From Buttiauxella sp. A111 (GTDB taxonomy: Bacteria; Pseudomonadota; Gammaproteobacteria; Enterobacterales; Enterobacteriaceae): a stretch of DNA of 64,000 bases. The stretch is taken from assembly GCF_014189855.1 (NCBI RefSeq), contig NZ_BJFN01000010.1, positions 22,995-86,994 of the forward strand. The letters run 5' to 3'. A program made the position numbers and the translations under genes. Shown piece after piece: positions 28,232 to 37,209 of the stretch; the first letter of the stretch is position 1; each line of letters begins with the position of its first letter. The notes under the pieces were generated by a model. It was not told where the DNA came from and did not search any database. It saw only the letters and a list, made by a program, of their open reading frames with translations.

Positions 28232-29224
28232 ATGACTCAGCATAAAAATGGATGGTTATCCAGGGAAAATGCCTTTGCGGCTTTCACCACGGGTTCACTG
28301 ATGGACTTCTGGCGTAAGCGCGAAGAGTGTGAATTTTCAGGCGTCGACGAAGTGCCGGTACGCTACGTACGGTTTCGCTCGCAGGATCATGACCGGGTGA
28401 TTGTTGTTTGTCCTGGGCGTATCGAAAGCTATGTCAAATATGCTGAATTGGCGTACGACTTATTTCTGTGTGGATTCGACATTTTAATCATCGACCATCG
28501 TGGACAAGGGCGTTCTGGACGCATGCTATCGGATTCGCATCGCGGGCATGTGGCGAAGTTTAGCGACTATGTCGACGATTTTGATCGCTTTTATCAGCAT
28601 GAAGTCGCGAATGGTCCGTGGAGAAAACGCTACGCGTTAGCGCATTCCATGGGCGGGGCGATTATCACGCTGTGGCTGGAAAAGAACTCACAATGCTTTG
28701 ATGCCGTTGCGCTGTGCGCACCCATGTTTGGCATCGCCTTACGCTGGCCGGACTGGATGGTTCGTCATATTCTTGATTGGGCGGAAGGTCATCAACGTTT
28801 TCGTGAGGGATATGCAATCGGAACAGGCCGCTGGCGCGCATTACCATTTAGCGTTAATGTCCTGACCCATAGCCGTGAACGTTACCGCCGAAACCTACGT
28901 TTTTATGCTGACGAGCCAGCATTGCGGGTCGGTGGGCCAACGAATCACTGGGTACGAGAAGGGATACTCGCAGGAGAACAGGTTTTAGCAGGAGCCACTG
29001 CGATTACCACGCCGATTTTTATCCTGCAGGCAGAAGAGGAGCGCGTCGTTGATAATCGCGCGCATGACCGATTCTGTGAACTTCGAGCCACGGCGGGCAA
29101 CCCTTGTGAGGGGGAAAAACCTTACGTCATAAACGGTGCATATCATGAGATCCTGTTCGAAAAGGACGATATACGGACCGAAGCGCTGAATGCCATTATC
29201 ACGTTTTTTGATAGGCATAATTAA
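28232..29224 (+). CDS. pldB: Lysophospholipase L2
   Basis: PldB is an alpha/beta hydrolase of the monoacylglycerol-lipase type that hydrolyses 2-acyl lysophospholipids and transfers acyl groups to phosphatidylglycerol, at the inner membrane. The nucleophile elbow AHSMGG lies near residue 136. The HRGQGRSGR oxyanion segment lies near 91-99, and the terminal catalytic histidine is in GAYHEILFE. It is 330 residues, slightly shorter than the E. coli protein. yigL starts 31 bp downstream. Confidence 0.94.
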   Translation: MTQHKNGWLSRENAFAAFTTGSLMDFWRKREECEFSGVDEVPVRYVRFRSQDHDRVIVVCPGRIESYVKYAELAYDLFLCGFDILIIDHRGQGRSGRMLSDSHRGHVAKFSDYVDDFDRFYQHEVANGPWRKRYALAHSMGGAIITLWLEKNSQCFDAVALCAPMFGIALRWPDWMVRHILDWAEGHQRFREGYAIGTGRWRALPFSVNVLTHSRERYRRNLRFYADEPALRVGGPTNHWVREGILAGEQVLAGATAITTPIFILQAEEERVVDNRAHDRFCELRATAGNPCEGEKPYVINGAYHEILFEKDDIRTEALNAIITFFDRHN

Positions 29225-29255
29225 TCTGAATTCAACACCTGAGGTTTCAAATCCT

Positions 29256-30062
29256 ATGTACCATGTCGTTGCGTCTGACTTAGATGGCACGTTGTTGTCC
29301 CCCGATCACCTGCTCACCCCGTACGCCAAAGAAACGCTGAAATTGCTCACCGCTGAAGGGGTACATTTCGTCTTTGCTACGGGTCGTCACCATATCGATG
29401 TGGGGCAAATCCGCGATAACCTCGAAATCAAAGCCTACATGATCACCTCCAACGGTGCGCGCGTGCATGATACTGACGGCAACCTGGTATTCAGCCACGA
29501 TCTTGATCAGGACATCGCCCGTGATCTGTTTGGTGTCGTGCATACCCATCAAGATATCGTGACCAACGTCTACCGTGGTGACGAATGGTTCATGAACCGT
29601 CATCGCCCTGAAGAGATGAAATATTTTAAAGAGGCCGTGTTTAATTACAGTCTGTTTGAGCCAGGTTTGCTGGACGCCGATGGTATCAGCAAAGTGTTCT
29701 TCACCTGTGATTCGCACGAAAAATTGCTGCCGCTTGAGCAAGCGTTGATTGCCCGTTGGGGTGACCGAGTCAATGTAAGCTTCTCGACACTCACTTGTCT
29801 GGAAGTGATGGCGGGCGGGGTATCCAAAGGTCACGCGCTGGAAGCGGTATCCAAAGCAATGGGTTACAGCCTGAAAGAGTGCATCGCTTTTGGTGATGGC
29901 ATGAACGACGCAGAAATGCTCAGCATGGCGGGTAAAGGCTGCATCATGGGCAATGCCCACCAGCGCCTGAAAGACTTGTTGCCAGAGCTGGAAGTGATTG
30001 GCACCAACGCCGATAACGCCGTTCCGCATTACCTGCGTAAGATGTTCCTCGGTAAAGATTAA
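29256..30062 (+). CDS. yigL: Cof-type HAD phosphatase YigL (pyridoxal phosphate phosphatase)
   Basis: YigL is a Cof-family HAD phosphatase; in E. coli it dephosphorylates pyridoxal phosphate and sugar phosphates, including glucose-6-phosphate when SgrS stabilises its mRNA during sugar-phosphate stress. Motif I is SDLDGTLLS, motif II is TGRHH, and motif IV is AFGDGMNDAEML. ATG 29256 (MYHVVASDLDGT) preceded by GAGG gives 268 residues; the longer frame overlapping pldB is rejected. In E. coli the SgrS-protected fragment comes from within pldB, so the pldB-yigL arrangement matters for control. Confidence 0.95.
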   Translation: MYHVVASDLDGTLLSPDHLLTPYAKETLKLLTAEGVHFVFATGRHHIDVGQIRDNLEIKAYMITSNGARVHDTDGNLVFSHDLDQDIARDLFGVVHTHQDIVTNVYRGDEWFMNRHRPEEMKYFKEAVFNYSLFEPGLLDADGISKVFFTCDSHEKLLPLEQALIARWGDRVNVSFSTLTCLEVMAGGVSKGHALEAVSKAMGYSLKECIAFGDGMNDAEMLSMAGKGCIMGNAHQRLKDLLPELEVIGTNADNAVPHYLRKMFLGKD

Positions 30063-30074
30063 TTCGCCGACATT

Positions 30075-30097
30075 GAGTGGCGATTTAATCGCCACTC
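30075..30097 (+). other. Perfect hairpin after yigL, no T tract
   Basis: GAGTGGCGA / TCGCCACTC with loop TTTAA begins 13 bp after the yigL stop. With no T run downstream it may protect the 3' end or act with Rho rather than terminate by itself. Confidence 0.5.
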
Positions 30098-30170
30098 GTC
30101 AACCAAATACCTAAGCCTCTGCCAACACCCTTCGCTACAATAAGGCATAACCTGTTGTAGAGACTTCATC

Positions 30171-31070
30171 GTGCCGTTACTGATCATCACCACAATCCTG
30201 TGGGCCTTCTCATTTAGTCTGATTGGCGAATATCTTGCCGGGCATGTCGACAGCTATTTTTCGGTGCTGATGCGCGTCGGGCTTGCGGCACTGGTATTCC
30301 TGCCGTTTCTGCGTTTTAAAGGTTACAGCGCGAAAACGTTGCTGTTGTATATGCTGGTAGGCGCGCTGCAACTCGGCGTGATGTACCTGTTCAGCTTCCA
30401 GGCCTATCTCTACCTGACCGTTTCAGAATTCCTTTTGTTCACCGTGATGACGCCGTTGTACGTCACGCTAATTTACGATCTGATCAGTGGCAACAAACTG
30501 CGCTGGGGTTATGCGTTAAGTGCAGGGCTGGCGGTGATTGGCGCGGCGATTATTCGCTATGACAAAGTGAGCGATCACTTCTGGACTGGCCTGCTGTTGG
30601 TGCAGGCGGCCAACATCTGCTTTGCTATCGGCATGGTGGGCTACAAGCGTTTGATGGAAACTCGTCCGATGCCGCAGCATTGCGCATTCTCATGGTTTTA
30701 TCTTGGCGCATTCATTGTGGCCGTAAGCGCCTGGTTTGCGCTAGGGAATCCGCAAAAACTGCCGAGCACCAACCTGCAATGGGGCATCCTGGTGTGGCTC
30801 GGCGTCGTAGCGTCAGGGCTGGGTTATTTCATGTGGAACTATGGCGCAACGCAGGTGGATGCAGGAACGCTCGGCATCATGAACAACGTGCATGTTCCGG
30901 CAGGGCTGCTGGTTAACCTCGCCATCTGGCAAGAACAGCCCCACTGGGCGAGCTTTATCATTGGTGGGACGGTGATAATGGCCTCGCTATGGGTGCATCG
31001 CCGTTGGGTCGCTCCGCATTCTTCACAAACGGCAGATGCTCGCAAGCGTGTGAGCGCGTCGAGCGAATAA
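30171..31070 (+). CDS. bioP: Biotin transporter BioP (YigM)
   Basis: YigM/BioP is the single-component biotin importer of E. coli, a ten-span carboxylate/amino acid/amine transporter (EamA superfamily). The start codon is GTG at 30171 ([17 protein letters not shown]), and the 299-residue length matches. The conserved C-terminal region [20 protein letters not shown] is present. The 3' end overlaps the end of metR by 113 bp on the opposite strand, so the hydrophilic tail after the last span is encoded antisense to the end of MetR. Confidence 0.94.
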   Translation: MPLLIITTILWAFSFSLIGEYLAGHVDSYFSVLMRVGLAALVFLPFLRFKGYSAKTLLLYMLVGALQLGVMYLFSFQAYLYLTVSEFLLFTVMTPLYVTLIYDLISGNKLRWGYALSAGLAVIGAAIIRYDKVSDHFWTGLLLVQAANICFAIGMVGYKRLMETRPMPQHCAFSWFYLGAFIVAVSAWFALGNPQKLPSTNLQWGILVWLGVVASGLGYFMWNYGATQVDAGTLGIMNNVHVPAGLLVNLAIWQEQPHWASFIIGGTVIMASLWVHRRWVAPHSSQTADARKRVSASSE

Positions 31071-31911
31071 ACGCTTCTGTCACCGGTTGACGCTGCTCGC
31101 CATCGCGCACGGCGGCGTACAACCGGCTCCACAATCCTTCGCCCAGGGTTTTAGTCACCACCAGACCCTGGCGCTCTACATTCTCGACCACCCAATGCGG
31201 CAGCGCGGCAATGCCCATGCGCGCCGACACCATCTGAATTAACAGCAACGTGTTATCCACACTTTTCAGCGACGGGCTCACGCCTGCGGGTTGCAGGAAA
31301 TGTCGCCAGATATCCAGCCGCTGGCGCTGCACCGGGTAAATCAACAATGTCTCACTGCTCAAATCTTCCGGATCAATTCGTGTTTTGTTCGCTAATGGGT
31401 GGTCCGTTGCCAGCACCAGGCGCACTTCATAATCAAACATCGGCGAATAGTGCAGACCGCTGCGCGGCAGAATGTCCGAAGTCAAAACGATATCCAGCTC
31501 GCTTTGCTGTAGCGCGGGCTGCGGGTCGAACGTCACGCCTGATTTGAAATCCAGATCCACCTGCGGCCAGGTTTTGTGGAAGTTCTCCAGTGCCGGGGTT
31601 AGCCACTGAATACAGCTATGGCATTCGATGGCGATACGCAACGTTGTCTGATGCGGTTCGTTGCAGGCCTGAAGCGCACGGCTAATCTGCGGCAGCACTT
31701 GTTCTGCCAGTTGCAATAGCACTTCGCCCTGCGGAGTAAAGCGCAGAGGCTGACTTTTACGGACAAACAGGCGGAACCCAAGCCGTTGCTCCAGATCGCT
31801 GAACTGATGAGAGAGAGCCGATTGGGTTTGATGCAACGCGGCGGCGGCGGCGGCTAAAGAGCCGCAATTTCGTAACGCCTGGAGCGTCCGCAGGTGTTTG
31901 ATCTCGATCAT
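30958..31911 (-). CDS. metR: LysR-type regulator of methionine biosynthesis MetR
   Basis: MetR activates metE and metH, with homocysteine as coregulator, and represses itself. The N-terminal LysR winged helix ([20 protein letters not shown]) is nearly identical to E. coli. The effector domain runs from about residue 90, and the length is 317. A MetR consensus site, TGAAAGTCCTTCA, overlaps its own start codon. It is divergent from metE and overlaps bioP tail to tail by 113 bp. Confidence 0.96.
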   Translation of the reverse strand: MIEIKHLRTLQALRNCGSLAAAAAALHQTQSALSHQFSDLEQRLGFRLFVRKSQPLRFTPQGEVLLQLAEQVLPQISRALQACNEPHQTTLRIAIECHSCIQWLTPALENFHKTWPQVDLDFKSGVTFDPQPALQQSELDIVLTSDILPRSGLHYSPMFDYEVRLVLATDHPLANKTRIDPEDLSSETLLIYPVQRQRLDIWRHFLQPAGVSPSLKSVDNTLLLIQMVSARMGIAALPHWVVENVERQGLVVTKTLGEGLWSRLYAAVRDGEQRQPVTEAFIRSTRSHACEHLPFVKNAERPNGDAPIARPLSPSHQ

Positions 31912-31998
31912 GAAAGTCCTTCACTTCGGCATGAGCAAATTGCGCTTGAGGAATATACAGTACCTTTGCAAGATGGCGGTGTAAACATCTGGACGTCC
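31911..31998 (+). promoter_or_regulatory. metR-metE control region: MetR site and MetJ boxes
   Basis: TGAAAGTCCTTCA at 31911-31923 fits the MetR consensus TGAA-N5-TTCA exactly and overlaps the metR start, suitable for autorepression and metE activation. AAACATCT and GGACGTCC (31983-31998) are two adjacent 8-bp met boxes related to AGACGTCT, expected to bind the MetJ-SAM repressor about 30 bp ahead of metE. A TTGAGG (31946-31951) and CAAGAT (31969-31974) spaced 17 bp apart are a possible metE promoter. Confidence 0.7.
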
Positions 31999-32030
31999 AA
32001 ATCCAAAAAATTCACCATGAGGACATAAAA

Positions 32031-34292
32031 ATGACAATCAAAAATCACACCCTCGGCTTCCCCCGTGTTGGTCTGCGTCGCGAACTGAAAAAGGCACAAG
32101 AAAGTTACTGGGCAGGCAATTCCACCCAGGAAGAATTACTGGCGGTGGGCCGCGAACTGCGTGCTCGTCACTGGGATCAACAAAAACAGGCCGGCGTTGA
32201 GTTACTGCCTGTGGGCGATTTCGCCTGGTACGATCACGTTCTGACCACCAGCTTGTTACTTGGCAATGTACCGGCTCGTCATCAGAACGCGGACGGCAGT
32301 GTGGACATTGATACTTTATTCCGTCTGGGTCGTGGCCGCGCACCGACTGGCAAGCCTGCTGCCGCCGCAGAAATGACGAAATGGTTTAACACCAACTATC
32401 ACTACATGGTGCCGGAATTTACTCAAGGCCAGCAGTTCAAACTGACCTGGACACAGCTTCTGGATGAAGTGGACGAAGCGCTGGCACTGGGCCACAACGT
32501 GAAACCTGTGCTGCTTGGCCCGGTCACCTATCTGTGGCTGGGTAAAGTGAAGGGTGAGCAGTTCGACCGCCTGAGCTTGCTCAACGACATTCTGCCGGTT
32601 TACCAACAAGTTCTGGCTGAACTGGCAAAACGCGGCATCGAATGGGTGCAAATAGACGAACCCGCACTGGTGCTGGAGTTGCCGCAGGCGTGGCTGGATG
32701 CGTTCAAGCCTGCTTATGACGCGCTGAATGGTAACGTTAAGCTGTTGCTGACCACCTATTTTGAAGGCGTCACGCCAAACCTGAACACCATCACCGCGCT
32801 GCCGGTCCAGGGTTTGCACGTTGATTTCGTACACGGTAAAGATGATATCAACGCGTTGCATCAACAGCTTCCGGCTGACTGGTTGCTGTCTGCGGGGGTG
32901 ATTAACGGCCGTAACGTCTGGCGTGCCGATCTGACGGAAAAATATCAACAATTGCAGGCAATCGTCGGGAAACGTGATCTATGGGTGGCCTCTTCTTGCT
33001 CCCTGTTGCACAGCCCAATCGATCTCAGCGTGGAAACGCGTCTTGATGCGGAAGTGAAAAGCTGGTTTGCCTTCGCCCTGCAAAAATGTGCTGAGCTTTC
33101 ACTGCTGACTGAAGCGTTAAACAGCGGTAACACCGAAAAGCTGGTGGAATGGAGCGCGCCAATTCAGGCTCGCCGCCATTCAAGCCGCGTACACAACGCC
33201 GCAGTAGAACAGCGTCTGGCGACCATTACCGCGCAAGACAGCCAACGTCACAGCGACTATGCCGCTCGTGCCGTGGCGCAGCGTCAGCGTTTTAACCTGC
33301 CAGCGTGGCCGACAACGACTATCGGTTCTTTCCCGCAAACCACTGAAATCCGCGGCCTGCGCCTGGACTTCAAAAAAGGAAATCTGGATGCCAACAACTA
33401 TCGCACAGGTATCGCTGAACACATCAAACAAGCGGTAGCTGAACAGGAACGCCTGGGCCTGGATGTGCTGGTGCACGGCGAAGCAGAGCGCAACGACATG
33501 GTGGAATACTTTGGCGAACACCTCGACGGTTTCGTCTTCACGCAAAACGGCTGGGTGCAGAGCTACGGCTCCCGCTGTGTAAAACCACCGGTCGTGATTG
33601 GCGATATCAGCCGCCCGGAAGCAATCACCGTGGAGTGGGCAAAGTTCGCGCAATCCCTGACTGACAAACCGGTAAAAGGCATGTTGACGGGCCCGGTGAC
33701 GATTCTGTGCTGGTCATTCCCACGCGAAGACGTGTCGCGCGAAACCATTGCGAAGCAAATCGCCTTAGCGTTGCGTGACGAAGTGGCGGATCTGGAAGCG
33801 GCGGGCATTGGCATCATTCAGATCGACGAACCCGCGCTGCGCGAAGGTTTGCCGCTGCGTCAGTCCGACTGGCAGGCATATCTGGAATGGGGCGTGGAAG
33901 CTTTCCGCCTGAACGCCGCTGTGGTACGCGACGATACGCAGATCCACACACACATGTGTTACTGCGAATTCAACGACATCATGGATTCTATTGCGGCGCT
34001 GGATGCAGACGTGATCACCATTGAAACTTCACGTTCCGATATGGACCTGCTGGAGTCGTTCAAAGAGTTCGAATACCCTAACGAAATTGGACCGGGCGTG
34101 TATGACATTCACTCGCCGAACGTGCCAAGCGTGGAATGGATTGAAGCCTTGCTGAAGAAAGCGGCAGAAAGTGTTCCGGCTGAGCGTTTGTGGGTTAACC
34201 CGGACTGCGGCCTGAAAACTCGCGGCTGGCCAGAAACCCGCCAGGCGCTGGCGAACATGGTGAAAGCGGCGCAGAACTTGCGTAGCGCTTAA
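32031..34292 (+). CDS. metE: Cobalamin-independent methionine synthase
   Basis: MetE transfers the methyl group from methyltetrahydropteroyltriglutamate to homocysteine. The length of 753 residues equals E. coli, with two TIM barrels. The zinc ligands are visible in the C-terminal barrel: His and Cys in [10 protein letters not shown], Glu in [11 protein letters not shown] and Cys in [14 protein letters not shown] precedes the ATG by 7 bases. Just after the stop come a hairpin-rich minisatellite and the catabolic island; E. coli has ysgA there. Confidence 0.98.
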   Translation: MTIKNHTLGFPRVGLRRELKKAQESYWAGNSTQEELLAVGRELRARHWDQQKQAGVELLPVGDFAWYDHVLTTSLLLGNVPARHQNADGSVDIDTLFRLGRGRAPTGKPAAAAEMTKWFNTNYHYMVPEFTQGQQFKLTWTQLLDEVDEALALGHNVKPVLLGPVTYLWLGKVKGEQFDRLSLLNDILPVYQQVLAELAKRGIEWVQIDEPALVLELPQAWLDAFKPAYDALNGNVKLLLTTYFEGVTPNLNTITALPVQGLHVDFVHGKDDINALHQQLPADWLLSAGVINGRNVWRADLTEKYQQLQAIVGKRDLWVASSCSLLHSPIDLSVETRLDAEVKSWFAFALQKCAELSLLTEALNSGNTEKLVEWSAPIQARRHSSRVHNAAVEQRLATITAQDSQRHSDYAARAVAQRQRFNLPAWPTTTIGSFPQTTEIRGLRLDFKKGNLDANNYRTGIAEHIKQAVAEQERLGLDVLVHGEAERNDMVEYFGEHLDGFVFTQNGWVQSYGSRCVKPPVVIGDISRPEAITVEWAKFAQSLTDKPVKGMLTGPVTILCWSFPREDVSRETIAKQIALALRDEVADLEAAGIGIIQIDEPALREGLPLRQSDWQAYLEWGVEAFRLNAAVVRDDTQIHTHMCYCEFNDIMDSIAALDADVITIETSRSDMDLLESFKEFEYPNEIGPGVYDIHSPNVPSVEWIEALLKKAAESVPAERLWVNPDCGLKTRGWPETRQALANMVKAAQNLRSA

Positions 34293-34299
34293 TTATTTA

Positions 34300-34513
34300 C
34301 CCTCACCCTAACCCTCTCCCAAAACGGGAGAGGGGACGTTCTTTTCTCCCTCGCCCAATAGCGAGAAGACGATCTTTTCTCCCTCACCCAATAGCGAGAA
34401 GACACTCTTTTCTCCCTCACCCAATAGCGAGAAGACACTCTTTTCTCCCTCACCCAATAGCGAGAAGACGCTCTTTTCTCCCTCTTCCTTTGGGAGAGGG
34501 CTGGGGTGAGGGG
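34300..34513. repeat. 4 x 33-bp minisatellite inside a long inverted repeat
   Basis: Four consecutive 33-bp units (34341-34373, 34374-34406, 34407-34439, 34440-34472) share CTTTTCTCCCTC.CCCAATA and GCGAGAAGAC, with one or two changes per unit. A truncated fifth unit begins at 34473. Outside them lie CCCTCACCCTAACCCTCTCC(C) at 34300-34320 and GGGAGAGGGCTGGGGTGAGG(G) at 34493-34513, which are reverse complements at 19 of 21 positions. The left arm also forms its own hairpin with 34326-34334. The arms look like a REP-type palindrome. It probably also ends metE and LysR-gene transcription. Confidence 0.85.
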
Positions 34514-34525
34514 CAAAGCGTTTAT

Positions 34526-35434
34526 TCAACTCCCACCCCCCAACTTCCCACTCACCGCGGGCTGCAACAAATAATCCATACACCAACGGCAAACTTTGCC
34601 CATGCCATCAGAACGGGCGGCCAGGAATAATTTGGTGGCGTGTTTATGTTCCTGCATCGGTTTTTTCAGCAATTGACCGTTATTAAGCAGAGGCAGCGCC
34701 AGATGGTGCGGAATATAACCGATGCCGACATTTTGCTGGATCAACGCAATAGCGGTGGCGAAGTCCGGGACAAACAGCGGTTTTTGACCTTCCAGCAGCC
34801 ACGCCTGTTGTGGGGCGAAGTTGACTGCGGTGTCGCGGATGCAGATAGCGGAATACTGGCGTAGCTCGGCGTTTTCCAGCGGCTGGAGATGCCCGGCAAG
34901 CGGGTGCTGTGGGCTGACCACGAAATCCCACTCCAGTTGACCAATCGGTTCGCTGATGATCCCTTCCGTGCTCGGCACTGAATGCGGCGCGCCAATCACT
35001 AAATCAGCGCGTTTACTGTAAAGCGCGTCCCAGCAGCCGTTGTAAACCTCAAGATTTACCGTCAGCGTGGTGGAGGAAAATTCGCGCTCAAAATCTCGGA
35101 TAAACTCAACCAGCGTGGCGGTGGGGATAATATTATTCACCGCGACAGACAGCTCTTTTTCAATCCCGTCATGAATCAGTACTGTGTTGCGTTTAAGCGC
35201 ATCAAGATCGCCAAGAATGGTTTTGCTGTGTTCGATGAAATAGCTACCCGCAGGCGTTAGTTCGATATAGCGGCCCTTGCGGATAAACAGCTCCGCGCCA
35301 ATGCTCTCCTCGGCTTTTTTGATGGTGTAACTGATAGCGGATGGCACCTTGTTCAACTGCTCGGCGGCGGTGGTGATGCTCTGATATTTTGCGACCAGAT
35401 GGACAACGCGGATGGTTTCATCGGAGATAAACAT
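34526..35434 (-). CDS. LysR-type regulator of the island, AllS/PunR-like
   Basis: This 302-residue LysR regulator has an N-terminal winged helix (MFISDETIRVVHLVAKYQSI, then VPSAISYTIKKAEE) and an effector domain. VNNIIPTATL and EVYNGCWDALY resemble the same regions of AllS (allantoin regulon) and PunR (purine regulon), so its ligand may be a ureide or purine-related compound. It is the promoter-distal gene of the island, 77 bp after the permease on the same strand. It is probably an activator acting on the region 42782-43046. The exact orthologue is not known to me. Confidence 0.85.
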   Translation of the reverse strand: MFISDETIRVVHLVAKYQSITTAAEQLNKVPSAISYTIKKAEESIGAELFIRKGRYIELTPAGSYFIEHSKTILGDLDALKRNTVLIHDGIEKELSVAVNNIIPTATLVEFIRDFEREFSSTTLTVNLEVYNGCWDALYSKRADLVIGAPHSVPSTEGIISEPIGQLEWDFVVSPQHPLAGHLQPLENAELRQYSAICIRDTAVNFAPQQAWLLEGQKPLFVPDFATAIALIQQNVGIGYIPHHLALPLLNNGQLLKKPMQEHKHATKLFLAARSDGMGKVCRWCMDYLLQPAVSGKLGGGS

Positions 35435-35511
35435 GTGGCTTCCTGTCTGTGCGTTGAGTGGCCTGATTCTTCCTGAACCAGACCACTGTATTACGCAAGT
35501 ATACCCAGGAA

Positions 35512-36735
35512 TTAGCTGCGGTTACTTATACGGCTCAACACCGCATAAGCGACGCAGGCCACAGCAATTGAATCTACTGAAGGGATGGTGGTGAGCGTAA
35601 ACAGCCCATTGACCGTCATAAAGCCAACGGCGGCACCGAGAATCCAGGCAACGAAGGTCATAACTTTGATTTGCGGGTCGCGGGTCAGCACTGATTCTTC
35701 GTAACCGTTACGGCGATAAAGGAAGAAGTCAGCGATATAAATCCCGGCAACCGGCGGCGTGGCAATCCCGAGGAACAGCAGGAACGGGATAAACCAGGAC
35801 ATGATATCCATGCTACCGACGATGGCGGATAAAATTCCTAGTGCGACGGTGATCTGCCATTTAGGGAAACGGGTCACCAGGGTGGAAACCACCAGCGTAC
35901 CCTGGAACATATTCCCGGCATTACCGGTGACGCAGGCAAAAATCAGCAGCACAGCGGCAGGCAAAACGGCACCGAATACCGCCATTGCGCCGAGTAAAGA
36001 ACCCTGACCGGAGATGGCACTAGGCGTCGCACCCGCCCAATACAGCAGCGGATAAGCCACCAGAAACGTCAATCCTGCGGCGATCAGCGCATGTTTGCGG
36101 TTATGCACGAAACTGCCGAAATCGGGCAGCGTGGCAACCAGCACGATGATTGTGCCGACCACGGTTGATACTGCGACGCCGGTGTTCATGCTGGTGAACG
36201 CAGCGGGTGCGGCGACTTCTGTATGCGTTGCGACGTAAAGAATGTAGCAAAGCACCAGCGCAATCACCGGCACGGCGAACTGTGCCACTTTACCTAACAC
36301 CGCAAAACCAAACGCGGTTGAGGCAACAAAAATCACACAGCCCGCAGCTACCAGCAGTTGCACCGGCAGTTCCAGCCCATGTTGTGCCAGTAAATCATGC
36401 ACTGAATGGCCGAACATATTGGCGGTCACCGCAATCCAGCCAAACAGGCTGATGGCCATCAGAATGTTGATAGCAATCGCGCCTTTCTCGCCAAACGGAT
36501 ATTTCACAATGCCGTAAGTGGGCAGACGGGCTTTTTCGCCCACGCTGATTGTAATCGCTGACAACACGGTCAGAATCAGGCCGCCCAACAATACGACGCT
36601 TATCAGACTGGAGCTGGAAAGCTGGTTGCCGAGGCTTGAAGACGACAGCAGCACGGGCGTGACGGCAATGCCCAGCAAAATCATGGCAATACGTAATCCT
36701 GACGCCGTGTTGAGACTCTCTTGGGTCTTACGCAT
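35512..36735 (-). CDS. NCS1-type nucleobase/ureide permease (CodB-like)
   Basis: This is a 407-residue polytopic membrane protein with about 12 spans, of the nucleobase:cation symporter-1 family (cytosine permease CodB branch). GDP/VGEKARLPTYGIVKYPFGEKG near residues 66-87 corresponds to the conserved cytoplasmic loop after TM2, and VGSMDIMSWFIPFLLFLG lies near 310. NCS1 members carry cytosine, hydantoin, allantoin, uracil and related compounds; substrate cannot be read from sequence. It lies 24 bp after the allophanate-hydrolase-like gene and is the expected importer for the pathway. Confidence 0.85.
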   Translation of the reverse strand: MRKTQESLNTASGLRIAMILLGIAVTPVLLSSSSLGNQLSSSSLISVVLLGGLILTVLSAITISVGEKARLPTYGIVKYPFGEKGAIAINILMAISLFGWIAVTANMFGHSVHDLLAQHGLELPVQLLVAAGCVIFVASTAFGFAVLGKVAQFAVPVIALVLCYILYVATHTEVAAPAAFTSMNTGVAVSTVVGTIIVLVATLPDFGSFVHNRKHALIAAGLTFLVAYPLLYWAGATPSAISGQGSLLGAMAVFGAVLPAAVLLIFACVTGNAGNMFQGTLVVSTLVTRFPKWQITVALGILSAIVGSMDIMSWFIPFLLFLGIATPPVAGIYIADFFLYRRNGYEESVLTRDPQIKVMTFVAWILGAAVGFMTVNGLFTLTTIPSVDSIAVACVAYAVLSRISNRS

Positions 36736-36759
36736 ATCTTGTTCCCTCTGAATGGCGTT

Positions 36760-37152
36760 TTACGCAGTATGGAAATGGCCGGTGTATTTGCGCCAGCATC
36801 CCAGATCGGTGATCTCTTTTTGCCCTTCGGTCAGCCAGTTTTCCGCCAGCACGCCCAGCACTTCGCTGCCGTCTTCGAGTTTGACTTTGCCAATGGATAA
36901 CCCGGCAGGCTCGCTTTCCAGCAGTGCGGCGAAGCTGGCTAACGGCAACTCCCAGATTTCCAGCGATACATTTGTGCCGCCTTGCATCACGCGGATCATG
37001 CCTGGATGGTCGTCGTTAATGCTCCAGATGCGGTAGTGGGCGTCGGTACGGGCTTCACGCACGAAGACACCGCCTGCTTTTTGCATGTTCGGGTTGAGTT
37101 TCAGGCCGCGCATCAGGGTGCCGTTGACTGCGAGTAAAGTTGTTGCTGTCAT
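36760..37152 (-). CDS. Stand-alone allophanate hydrolase C-terminal-domain protein
   Basis: This 130-residue protein begins MTATTLLAVNGTLMRGLKLN. The pattern is that of the C-terminal domain of allophanate hydrolase (AtzF / DUR1,2 C-domain; gamma-glutamylcyclotransferase-like fold). It shows the initial L.V.G..M.G..LN, then ARTDAHYRIWSI, then VSLEIWELP, then a final ITDLGCWRKY. In full-length enzymes this domain helps decarboxylate N-carboxycarbamate; here the amidase half is absent from the window. ATG 37152 with GGAGAACT upstream is chosen over the Met 16 codons earlier. It is 57 bp after the carbamate kinase gene. Confidence 0.75.
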   Translation of the reverse strand: MTATTLLAVNGTLMRGLKLNPNMQKAGGVFVREARTDAHYRIWSINDDHPGMIRVMQGGTNVSLEIWELPLASFAALLESEPAGLSIGKVKLEDGSEVLGVLAENWLTEGQKEITDLGCWRKYTGHFHTA

Positions 37153-37209
37153 GATAGTTCTCCAGAAATTTGCCAAAAGGAAGGTTTTGTCTCCCTTCAA
37201 TAAATACGA

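Noticed and set aside
30135..30160. CTACAA-N12-TTGTAG palindrome before bioP as a BirA operator
   Set aside because: The half-sites are inverted relative to the TTGTAAACC...GGTTTACAA form of the biotin operator, so it does not fit.
34289..34592. Repetitive ORFs with EKRVSSRYWVR-type repeats
   Set aside because: They are translations of the non-coding 33-bp tandem repeat, with no ribosome site or homologue.
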